DNA of 55,289 nucleotides, from NCBI GenBank assembly GCA_002699025.1, contig PABA01000106.1:1-55289 (forward strand), in the 5' to 3' direction. Positions 44,137 through 52,310 of the stretch are shown here, piece by piece. The DNA is from Sandaracinus sp. (lineage in GTDB: Bacteria > Myxococcota_A > Polyangia > Polyangiales > Houyiibacteriaceae). Each line of letters starts with the position of its first letter. The first letter of the stretch is position 1. The notes under the pieces were generated by a model. The model saw only the letters and a list, made by a program, of their open reading frames with translations. It was not told the origin of the DNA and ran no database searches. The translations under genes were made by a program, and so were the position numbers.

Positions 44137-46680
44137 TCAGCGCCGCTTGCGCCGCCGGAAGCCCGGCTCGGCCGTGAGCGGATCGTCGGGCCAGCTGTGC
44201 TTCGGGTAGCGCCGCTTCAGCTGCTTTCGAAGGTCCGGATAGTGCCGCTCCCAGAAGCCCGCGAGATCCGTCGTCACCTGCACCGCCCGGAAGTTCGGCG
44301 CGAGCAGGTGGAGCACGAGCGGCACCCGCCCGCCCGCGACCCGCGGCCCGTCGGCGAGGGTGAAGAAGTCCTGGAGCCGCGACTCGATCCACGGGTCCCG
44401 ATCCGCCTCGTAGGTCACGGGCACGCGCTTGCGCCCGGGCAGGCTCACGTGCTCCGGCGCGAACTCGTGCAGTCGTGCGAAGGCCGAGGGATCGAGCCGC
44501 CCCGCGAGGGCGTCCACGAGCGACGCCCCTTTCAGGTCCGCGAAGCTCCGGCGCCCCACGCAGAGATCCTCGAGCGCCGCCCGCACGGCCTCGTCGTCCA
44601 CCGCGCCGAGCTCGAGCCCGTGCGCGTTCGCGAACTCCACCCGCCGCCGGAAGCCCTCGAGCGCGTCCAGGTCGAAGTGCTTCTCGAGCCCGGCGTCGAG
44701 CGCCGCCGCCGCCAGCACCTTCGCCACCTCCGGCCCGGCCACCTCGCGGCTCACGCTCTCGTCGAGCACGAGCCCCTCCCAGCGGAGCCCGCTCACCTCC
44801 TCGACCTGCGCCGTCTTCGCGTCGAAGCGGAGCTCGCGCACGTCCTCGATCCGCTCCTCGAAGAGCTCGAGCAGCCAGTCGGGCTCGATGCGGCTCGCGG
44901 CTCGGATCACCACGCGCCCCCGCCCCGCCTGCCCCCGCGCGTCCGTCACCTCGCCGGCGACCATCCACTCGGCCTCGCGCACGACGCTCGTCTCCGCGAG
45001 CTCCCCGGCGCCGCCCCCGGCGAAGACGACCTGCGCCGAGCGCGGCCGGCGCCGCTTGCCCACCCGGTCCGGGAAGGCGCGCAACGTCGCGCGCAGGAGC
45101 GCGTCCTCCTCGTCCATCAGGCTCGCCTTCGGCTCGCGCCCCACGCGGAGGGCACGCCGCAGCTGCTCGGCCCCCCGGCGCACGGCGCGCACGGTGTTCG
45201 CGTCCAGCCCCCGGGCGCGGAGCTGCCGATGCCCGAGCCCTTCCGCCTCGGCGACCTCGAGCGCCTCGAGGCGGGCGATCCAATCCGAGCTCCCCACGGC
45301 CGCGTCGACCCCGCCGCCGTCGAAGCGGGTGCGCGCACCGAGCCGGGGATCGCGCTCCGCCGCCAGCGCCGCCAGCGCGCAGCCCCGCGCGCCGACCTCG
45401 GCGTCCGCGGCGGCGAGGGCCAGCCGGGCCAGCCGGGGGTGCGTCGGGAGCCGCAGCATGCGCCGGCCCGTCTCCGTGATCGCCCCGCCCTCGAGCGCCC
45501 CCAGGCGCTCGAGGAGCTCGCTCGCCTGCGCGAGCGCGGCCTCCGGTGGCGCCTCGAAGAAGGGGAAGCGCGTCGGGTCGTGGCCCTGGCTGCGCAGGAG
45601 CAGCACCAGCTCGGCGAGGTCGGCGCGCGCGATCTCGGGCGTCTCGTGCGCCGGCCGGCGGCGGAAGTCGTGCTCCGTGTAGAGCCGCAGGCAGCGACCG
45701 GGGCGCACGCGGCCCGCCCGGCCCGCGCGCTGGGTGGCCGAGGCCTGGCTCACGCGCACCGTGTCGAGCGAGGGCAGGCCCGTCCACGGCGAGAAGGTCG
45801 CCTGCCGCGCCAGGCCCGAGTCGACGACGGCGACCACGGCCTCGAGGGTCACCGAGCTCTCGGCGACGTTCGTGCTCAGCACCACCTTCGGGCGCGGACC
45901 GCGGCGCACGGCCCGATCCTGGGCGTCCGGGGGGAGGTCCCCGTGGAGCACGGCGACGTCGACGCCGGCGGCGTCGCAGGGGCCCTCGATGGCGTCGCGG
46001 GCGCGGCGGATCTCGCGCGCCCCGGGGAGGAAGACGAGCACGTCGCCGTCGAGCCCGTCCTTCAGGAGGCGCCGCACGGCCGCGCCGACCCGTCGCTCGA
46101 GCGGGCGGTCGTCCTCCGTCTCGGCGTGCTCCACCGTCACCGGGTGGGTCCGGCCCGGCACCTCGCGGATCGGCGCGTCCAGGAAGGCCGCGACCGGCGC
46201 CGCGTCGAGCGTCGCGCTCATGGCGAGCAGGTGGGGCCCCGCGCCCTCGCGCTGCCGCGCCCGCACCATCGCGAGCGCGAGGTCCGTGTGGAGGTGCCGT
46301 TCGTGGAGCTCGTCGAAGACGACCGCGCCCAGGCCCCCGAGCGTCGGGTCCTCGCTCAGCCGGCGCACGAAGACGCCCTCGGTCACGAAGCGGAGCCGGG
46401 TCTTCGGGCCCGTGCGGTCGTCGAAGCGCACGGTGTAGCCGACGCGCTCACCGACCTTCTCGCCGAGCTCGGAGGCCACCCGCCGCGCCGCCATGCGCGC
46501 CGCCAGCCGCCGCGGCTCGAGCACGACGATGTCTCCCTCGACGCGCCCCTCCTCGAGGAGCGCCCGGGGCACGCGCGTCGTCTTGCCGGCGCCCGGCTCG
46601 GCGACGATCACGGCGTTGCCCGCCTCGCGCACGTCGGCGAGGAGCGTCGGCAGGTGCGCGTCGATGGGGAGGCGCGTCAC
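44137..46680 (-). CDS. hrpB: ATP-dependent helicase HrpB
   Basis: An 847-residue DEAH-box helicase. Motif I is EPGAGKTTRVP, the DEAH box reads DELHERH, motif III is SATLD, motif VI QRAGRAGR, and PGAREIRRA lies in the second RecA lobe. The long C-terminal region, with RVPVTYEADRDPWIESRLQD and GRVPLVLHLLAPNFRAVQVT, followed by DLAGFWERHYPDLRKQLKRR, is diagnostic for HrpB. HrpB is a putative RNA helicase whose physiological substrate is unclear. The GTG at 46680 (VTRLPIDAHLP) has AAGG about 9 nt upstream and matches the usual start. An ATG at 46707 is also in frame. The length is close to the E. coli protein. Confidence 0.95.
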   Translation of the reverse strand: MTRLPIDAHLPTLLADVREAGNAVIVAEPGAGKTTRVPRALLEEGRVEGDIVVLEPRRLAARMAARRVASELGEKVGERVGYTVRFDDRTGPKTRLRFVTEGVFVRRLSEDPTLGGLGAVVFDELHERHLHTDLALAMVRARQREGAGPHLLAMSATLDAAPVAAFLDAPIREVPGRTHPVTVEHAETEDDRPLERRVGAAVRRLLKDGLDGDVLVFLPGAREIRRARDAIEGPCDAAGVDVAVLHGDLPPDAQDRAVRRGPRPKVVLSTNVAESSVTLEAVVAVVDSGLARQATFSPWTGLPSLDTVRVSQASATQRAGRAGRVRPGRCLRLYTEHDFRRRPAHETPEIARADLAELVLLLRSQGHDPTRFPFFEAPPEAALAQASELLERLGALEGGAITETGRRMLRLPTHPRLARLALAAADAEVGARGCALAALAAERDPRLGARTRFDGGGVDAAVGSSDWIARLEALEVAEAEGLGHRQLRARGLDANTVRAVRRGAEQLRRALRVGREPKASLMDEEDALLRATLRAFPDRVGKRRRPRSAQVVFAGGGAGELAETSVVREAEWMVAGEVTDARGQAGRGRVVIRAASRIEPDWLLELFEERIEDVRELRFDAKTAQVEEVSGLRWEGLVLDESVSREVAGPEVAKVLAAAALDAGLEKHFDLDALEGFRRRVEFANAHGLELGAVDDEAVRAALEDLCVGRRSFADLKGASLVDALAGRLDPSAFARLHEFAPEHVSLPGRKRVPVTYEADRDPWIESRLQDFFTLADGPRVAGGRVPLVLHLLAPNFRAVQVTTDLAGFWERHYPDLRKQLKRRYPKHSWPDDPLTAEPGFRRRKRR

Positions 46681-46698
46681 GGGCCGCGACCTTAGTGC

Positions 46699-46837
46699 GG
46701 GATCCATCCGGGTAGAAAGGGACCTGGCTCGCGACGCGGCGCTGCGCCTCCTCGCCGATGCACCGCATCGACTCGTCGGCGCGCCTTGCCCTGAAACGCC
46801 GGTCCTGCGCCATCTCCCCTTCTACCCGTCGGATCCC
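46699..46837. repeat. Imperfect long inverted repeat between hrpB and the membrane-protein gene
   Basis: Arms of 23-24 nt (46699-46722 and 46815-46837) pair with only a few mismatches and share GGGTAGAA/TTCTACCC and GGATCC. They enclose about 92 nt without a gene. It could be a bulky terminator for the gene ending at 46906 or a small decayed element. Confidence 0.65.
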
Positions 46838-46905
46838 TGCACTCGCAGGACGGCGGGGGCCTCCGGCGCTGCGACGGAGAGGCTCCTCCTCGCCCGCGCG
46901 CCCGT

Positions 46906-48291
46906 TCAGGTCGGGAGCCCGGCCCGCTCCCGGAGCGCGCCGCCGACGTCGCGCACGAGCTTGAGGTAGGCGATCAACGCCCAGAGCGCGCCCACGAGGA
47001 AGACCAGGCCGAGCGCGAGGGCCGCCACGCCGAGCTCGGCGGCGCCCGCCTTGAACACCAGGCCGAGGATCGCCAGCACGGGGAGCGCGACTTTCAGCCC
47101 CCCGGTCCGCTCGGCGAGGTCGTGCCGCTCGATGTGTCCGGCGACCTCGCCGAAGGAGACGAGGAGCGCGAGGAGCGCGAAGAGCCCGAGCGCCTGCCCG
47201 GCGCCCTGCACCCAGGGGAGCTGGTCCTGGAGGTCGAAGAGGTGGCGAAGCCGCCCCGAGCCGAACGCGCGCACGATGAGGACGGTCGCGCCGACGTTCA
47301 CCAGGAAGGTGATGACGAGGAGCGTGCCGCCGAGCTGCGCTGCCCCCTTGCCGGGGGCGAGCTCCGGGAGCTGGCGCGCGTAGCGGAGCGCGCCGGTGAG
47401 GATGACGAGCTGCACCAGCATCGTCCCGACGGCGACCAGGACCATGATCCCCTTCACGAGCTCGATGTTGCGCGAGGCGCCGGCGAGGACGCCGAGCAGG
47501 CCACCGAGGACGCTGACGAGGAGCTGGATGACGATGCCGCGGTGGTAGAGCGCGAGGGCACGCCCCGGCGCCGCCCAGGCGGGGTCGGCGAGCTCCGCGT
47601 TCGTCTCCGCCGGCGCCGGGCCCTCCGCGGGCAGGCTCTCCCGATGGGCCCGGAGCACCAGGAGGAGCAGCACGTCGGCGGCGACGAAGAGCCCCCAGTA
47701 CACGACCGAAGGCACGCTCGGCCCGTCGAGGAAGCGCAGCAGCGGCAGGAGGAGCCGCGCGCCGGTCGCGCCGAGCGCGCCCCAGAAGAGGCCGTCGGGC
47801 ACGGGCGCCCCCTGCGCGGAGGCGGCGCGCTGCACGAGCAGGAGCGCCAGGCCGATCCCCACGCCGCGCGCGAGCTGTCCGGTCGACCCGACGACGTCGA
47901 GGAAGGTGGTGTAGTCGCCGACGGGATCGGCGAAGAGGTCCATCAGGTGCGCGCCGGCGAGGCTCGATGCGTGGTTCACCGTGAAGAGAAGGTCGACGGC
48001 GAGGTCGAGGCTCACGAGCGCCACGGCTCCCTTCGCCAGGCCGCCGAGCGCCGCCGGGAGCGCGCGCCCGTACGCCCGCAGGCCGCCGAGCGCGATGAAG
48101 CCGCCCGCGAGGATCACCAGCCGGCAGAGCATCGAGATCCAGCTGCCCACCTCCCAGAGCTCGAAGGCCGCCATCACCTCGTGCACGGCGATGCTCGCGA
48201 CGCCGCCCCCGAGCTGGAACGCGACGCCCCGCACCCAGCGGCCGAGCCCCTCGCGCGCCGCCGGCCCGTGCACTCCCCCGTCGATCAGCAT
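46906..48291 (-). CDS. Large polytopic membrane protein of unknown function
   Basis: A 461-residue inner-membrane protein with about ten to twelve hydrophobic segments, for example GIMVLVAVGTMLVQLVILTG, LGLFALLALLVSFGEVAG and LGVAALALGLVFLVGALWAL. The two halves look loosely similar, each opening with a short amphipathic N-region and a run of four to five helices, so it may be an internal duplication. No charged transport motif is recognised. The C-terminus (KLVRDVGGALRERAGLPT) is cytoplasmic-like. It lies between hrpB and ettA on the same strand with separate flanks. Confidence 0.8.
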   Translation of the reverse strand: MLIDGGVHGPAAREGLGRWVRGVAFQLGGGVASIAVHEVMAAFELWEVGSWISMLCRLVILAGGFIALGGLRAYGRALPAALGGLAKGAVALVSLDLAVDLLFTVNHASSLAGAHLMDLFADPVGDYTTFLDVVGSTGQLARGVGIGLALLLVQRAASAQGAPVPDGLFWGALGATGARLLLPLLRFLDGPSVPSVVYWGLFVAADVLLLLVLRAHRESLPAEGPAPAETNAELADPAWAAPGRALALYHRGIVIQLLVSVLGGLLGVLAGASRNIELVKGIMVLVAVGTMLVQLVILTGALRYARQLPELAPGKGAAQLGGTLLVITFLVNVGATVLIVRAFGSGRLRHLFDLQDQLPWVQGAGQALGLFALLALLVSFGEVAGHIERHDLAERTGGLKVALPVLAILGLVFKAGAAELGVAALALGLVFLVGALWALIAYLKLVRDVGGALRERAGLPT

Positions 48292-48413
48292 GGGCCCAGT
48301 CTACGCGCTAGCCGCGACCGGCTCCCCTCGAACGCGCGCGCGCCCGCCCGCCGCGCGATGGCGACGGGGGGCGCGCTCCGGCGGCCCGGGCGGACCTCGG
48401 CCCTTGCGCAGCT

Positions 48414-50090
48414 TCAGCCCTTGCGCAGCTTCCGGTACTTGATGCGCCGCGGGATCTCCGCGTCGTCGCCGAGCCGCGCCTTCTTGTCCGCCGCGTAGTC
48501 CGAGTAGGTCCCCTCGAAGAAGACCACCCGGCTGTCCCCCTCGAAGCCGAGGATGTGCGTGCAGATGCGGTCCAGGTACCAGCGATCATGGCTGATGATC
48601 AGCACGCAGCCGGGGAACTCGAGGAGCGCCGACTCGAGCGAGCGGAGCGTCTCCACGTCGAGGTCGTTCGTCGGCTCGTCGAGGAGCAGCACGTTGCCGC
48701 CCTCCTTCATGAGCTTCGCCAGGTGCACCCGGTTGCGCTCGCCGCCCGAGAGCTTGCCCACGGGCTTCTGCTGGCTCGAGCCCTTGAAGTTGAACCAGCC
48801 GCAGTAGGCCCGGCTCGACACCATGCGGTCGCCCACGTCGACCTCGTCGGCGCCGCCGCTGATCTCTTGGAAGACCGTCTTGTCGTCCTCGAGGTGGTCC
48901 CGGTGCTGGTCCACGTAGGCGAGCTTCACGGTCTCGCCGACCTCGACCTCGCCCTCGTCCGGCGTCTCCTGCCCGACGATCATCCGGAAGAGGGTCGTCT
49001 TGCCGGCGCCGTTCGGGCCGACGATGCCGACGATGGCCCCCGGCGGCACCCGGAAGCTCAGGTCCTCGAAGAGGAGCTTGTCGCCGAAGGCCTTCGTCAG
49101 GTGGTCCACCTCGATGACCTTGTTGCCGAGCCGCGGCCCCGGCGGGATGCGCACCTCGTTCGGGTCCGCCTTCTTCTTGCCCCGCTCCTGCACGAGCTGC
49201 TCGAAGGCCTGCACGCGGGCCTTGCTCTTGGCCTGCCGCGCCTTCGGGCTCGCCCGCACCCAGTCGAGCTCTTCCTTGATCTTGCGCTGCCGCGAGGACT
49301 CCTGGCGCTCCTCCTGGGCGAGCCGCTCCTGCTTGGCCTCGAGCCACTCGGAGTAGTTGCCCTTGAAGGGGATCGCCTGCCCGCGGTCGAGCTCGAGGAT
49401 CCACTCGACGACCTCGTCGAGGAAGTAGCGGTCGTGCGTGACCAGCACGACGCAGCCCGGGTAGTCCTGCAGGTGCCCCTGGAGCCAGGCGACGCTCTCG
49501 GCGTCGAGGTGGTTCGTCGGCTCGTCGAGGAGGAGCAGCTCGGGCTTCTCGAGCAGGAGCTTGCAGAGCGCGACGCGGCGCTTCTCGCCGCCCGAGAGGT
49601 GCTTCGGGTCCGCGTCCGCCGGCGGGAGGCGCAGCGCGTCCATGGCGAGCTCGAGCGTGTGGTCGAGGTTCCAGCCGTCCTTGGCGTCGATCTCGTCCTG
49701 GAGCGCGCCCTGCTTCTCGAGGAGCTTCGTCATCTCCTCGTCGCTCATGGGCTCGCCGAGCTTCATGCTCAGCTCCTCGAACTCCGTGATCACGTCGCGG
49801 ATCGGCTTGACCGCCTCCTCGACGGCCTCCTTGACGGTCTTCGCGTCGCCGAGGTCGGGCTCCTGGGGCAGGTAGCCCACCTTGACGCCCGGCCGCAGCC
49901 AGCTCTCGCCCGTGTAGTCCGTGTCGACCCCGGCCATGATGCGCAGGATCGTCGACTTGCCCGTGCCGTTGACGCCGATGACGCCGATCTTCGCCTTGGG
50001 CAGGAAGGACAGATAGAGGTCCTCGACCACCTTGTTGTCCGGCGGGTGGACCTTCGTGACGCCCTTCATCGAGAAGATGTAGTCGGCCAT
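48414..50090 (-). CDS. ettA: ABC-F protein EttA (energy-dependent translational throttle)
   Basis: A 558-residue ABC-F ATPase with two nucleotide-binding domains and no membrane part. Walker A motifs are GVNGTGKST and GPNGAGKTT, the signatures LSGGEKRRVAL and LSGGERNRVHLAK, and the Walker B regions LLLLDEPTNHLDAES and LLLDEPTNDLDVE. The MADYIFSMKGVTKVHPP start, the arm segment between the signature and Walker B of the first domain, and the inter-domain linker (KEELDWVRASPKARQAKSKAR) identify EttA. EttA binds the ribosomal E site and gates translation by ATP/ADP ratio. The ATG at 50090 gives the standard N-terminus. Divergent from a histidine kinase 85 nt away. Confidence 0.96.
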   Translation of the reverse strand: MADYIFSMKGVTKVHPPDNKVVEDLYLSFLPKAKIGVIGVNGTGKSTILRIMAGVDTDYTGESWLRPGVKVGYLPQEPDLGDAKTVKEAVEEAVKPIRDVITEFEELSMKLGEPMSDEEMTKLLEKQGALQDEIDAKDGWNLDHTLELAMDALRLPPADADPKHLSGGEKRRVALCKLLLEKPELLLLDEPTNHLDAESVAWLQGHLQDYPGCVVLVTHDRYFLDEVVEWILELDRGQAIPFKGNYSEWLEAKQERLAQEERQESSRQRKIKEELDWVRASPKARQAKSKARVQAFEQLVQERGKKKADPNEVRIPPGPRLGNKVIEVDHLTKAFGDKLLFEDLSFRVPPGAIVGIVGPNGAGKTTLFRMIVGQETPDEGEVEVGETVKLAYVDQHRDHLEDDKTVFQEISGGADEVDVGDRMVSSRAYCGWFNFKGSSQQKPVGKLSGGERNRVHLAKLMKEGGNVLLLDEPTNDLDVETLRSLESALLEFPGCVLIISHDRWYLDRICTHILGFEGDSRVVFFEGTYSDYAADKKARLGDDAEIPRRIKYRKLRKG

Positions 50091-50175
50091 GGCGCGCTGT
50101 GTGCCACACGGGGCGCCCTTTGGGTAGGCCGCGCGCGGAGGTCCTTTCATCTCGCGGCCCGTGCCCCCATGCTGA

Positions 50176-52065
50176 ATGCGCATGACCGACCTCTCCCTCG
50201 GTCCCCTCGCCGCGCTCGCGCGCACGAGCACGCACGCCGTGCTGGTGGAGGACGACCAGCGGCGCGTCCTCTTCGCGAACGAGGCCTTCGGGGAGGCCTT
50301 CGGCGTCGACGTGGTGGGGTTCGTGGGGGCGGACTGCGCGGCCGCGATGCGGGAGAGCGCCCCGCTCTTCGAGGAACCGGAGGCGTTCGTGGCGCGCATC
50401 GAGGCGCTCCTCGAGGCGAAGGCGCTCGTCGTCGGGGACGTGGTGCGGCTGCGGGACGGGCGGGTGATGGAGCGCGACTACGTGCCCATCTGGGTCGGCG
50501 ACGCCTTCCGGGGCAACCTCTGGCAGTACCGCGACGTGACGGCCCGGCAGCGCGCCGTCGAGGAGCGGGAGCGGGAGGCGTCGGCGGCGCGGGCGGCGAA
50601 CGCGGCCAAGACGCAGTTCCTCGCGATGATGAGCCACGACCTGCGGACGCCGCTGAACGCGATCCTGGGCACGGCCCAGCTCCTGGCGGAGGGCGGCGTG
50701 GAGGCGGAGCGGGCGCCCGCGCTCGGCGCGCGCATCGAGCGGAACGCCATGGCGCTGGTGACGCTCATCGACGACCTGCTCGAGATCTCGCGCATCGAGA
50801 GCGGCGTGGTCGAGGTGGAGCCGGCGCCCTTCGACCCCTGGAGCCTGCTGGAGGAGCTGGTCGAGCAGGTGCGGGACCCCGCCGAGCAGAAGGGCCTCGC
50901 GCTGACGCTCGAGATCGACGAGGCCGTGCCGCCGCGCCTGCTCGGCGACGCGCGCCGGCTGCGGCAGGTGCTCGCGAACCTGGCGAGCAACGCGGTGAAG
51001 TACACGCCGCGCGGCGGCGTGCGGATCCGGGCGGGGCGGGACGCGGAGGGGGAGGGCGGGCGCGGGCGCTTTCCGCTCCGGGTGGAGGTGCGCGACACCG
51101 GGCCCGGCATCGAGCCGGCGCACCTGCCGCACGTCTTCGAGCCCTTCTACCGGGCGGGTCGCGAGGGGGAAGGGACGGGGCTCGGGCTGAGCATCGCGAC
51201 CCGCATCGCGGAGGCCATGGGCGCCTCCCTCGAGGCCGAGAGCGTCCCCGGGGAGGGCTCCGTGTTCCGCCTGCGGGTCGATCTGCCGTTGGCCTCGGTG
51301 AGCACGGAGCTGCGCCGCGACGGGCTCCCGCTGGCGCGGCGTCCGCTGCGCGGCCGCGTGCTGGTGGCGGACGACCACGCCGAGAGCCGGGAGACGCTCG
51401 CCGGTCGCCTCGCCGGCATGGGGCTCGAGGTGCGCACGGCCTCCGATGGGGACGAGGCGTTTCAGCAGGCGTCGTCGCGCCTCTTCGAGCTGCTCGTGCT
51501 CGACCTGGCCATGCCCGGGCGCTCCGGGGACGAGGTCGTGCGTGCCTTGCGCGCGGGGGAGGGGGACGCGGCGCGCACGCCGGCGCTCTGCGTGACGGCG
51601 CATGCGATCGAGGGGGTCGCCGACCGCTGCCGGGAGGCGGGCTTCGACGAGGTCCTCTTCAAGCCCGTGCCCGCCGAGGCCATGGCGCGGGCCGTGCGGC
51701 GGGCCCTGCGTCGCAACGTGGTGGTCGTCGACGACGACGAGGACATGCGGGCGCTCCTCGTGGCGCTGCTCGAGGACGACGGCCGCCGCGTGCTCGAGGC
51801 GGCGACGGGCGAGGAGGCGCTCGGGTGGGTCGAGCGGGAGCCGGTGCACCTGGTCCTCGCGGACCTCGGCATGCCCGGCATGGACGGCTGGGCGCTGGGC
51901 CGGAGGCTCGCGAGCCGCGAGGATCCGCCGCCGCTCGTGGCGCTCACGGGCACCGCAGACGCCGCGACGCGCGCGCAGCTGAAGGCCGAGGGCTGGGCGG
52001 GCGTGCTGGCCAAGCCGCTGCGCGCCGACGCGCTCCGGGCGGCGGTCGAGCGCCACGCCCGCTGA
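50176..52065 (+). CDS. Hybrid sensor histidine kinase with two receiver domains
   Basis: A 629-residue cytoplasmic protein. Order: PAS domain (about 8-122), HisKA with His154 (FLAMMSHDLRTPLNAIL), HATPase (about 255-370; NAVKYTPRG, DTGPGI, GTGLGLSIATR), receiver 1 (about 393-510; phospho-Asp443 in VLDLAMPG, Lys in LFKPVP) and receiver 2 (about 514-629; Asp563 in LADLGMPGMDGW, Lys in LAKPLR). Both receivers keep the acidic pair, the phospho-Asp and the Lys, so both may be phosphorylated. There is no Hpt domain and no DNA-binding output, so it probably signals through a separate phosphotransfer protein. It starts 85 nt from divergent ettA. The input signal is unknown. Confidence 0.93.
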   Translation: MRMTDLSLGPLAALARTSTHAVLVEDDQRRVLFANEAFGEAFGVDVVGFVGADCAAAMRESAPLFEEPEAFVARIEALLEAKALVVGDVVRLRDGRVMERDYVPIWVGDAFRGNLWQYRDVTARQRAVEEREREASAARAANAAKTQFLAMMSHDLRTPLNAILGTAQLLAEGGVEAERAPALGARIERNAMALVTLIDDLLEISRIESGVVEVEPAPFDPWSLLEELVEQVRDPAEQKGLALTLEIDEAVPPRLLGDARRLRQVLANLASNAVKYTPRGGVRIRAGRDAEGEGGRGRFPLRVEVRDTGPGIEPAHLPHVFEPFYRAGREGEGTGLGLSIATRIAEAMGASLEAESVPGEGSVFRLRVDLPLASVSTELRRDGLPLARRPLRGRVLVADDHAESRETLAGRLAGMGLEVRTASDGDEAFQQASSRLFELLVLDLAMPGRSGDEVVRALRAGEGDAARTPALCVTAHAIEGVADRCREAGFDEVLFKPVPAEAMARAVRRALRRNVVVVDDDEDMRALLVALLEDDGRRVLEAATGEEALGWVEREPVHLVLADLGMPGMDGWALGRRLASREDPPPLVALTGTADAATRAQLKAEGWAGVLAKPLRADALRAAVERHAR

Positions 52066-52310
52066 GGACGGGCACCGCGAGGGGGCCCGGCGTCCCGGTG
52101 GGCTCGGCGGGTGGCCTCGGTCGGACTCGGCGCCCTGCGGCCGCGCGCGGAGTGCGTCGCGCGTGGGCCCTGGGCGGAGCGTGGAGCGCGGCGAGTCCGA
52201 TCGGCCGTCCGCGGGCCGGGGATTGGCACTGCGGTCTCGAGCGTGTGGGGACGGGGCGAGACGCGCTCGTCCCGCCCTCGGGTCGTCTGGCGCCGAAGCG
52301 CGACGCGCCT

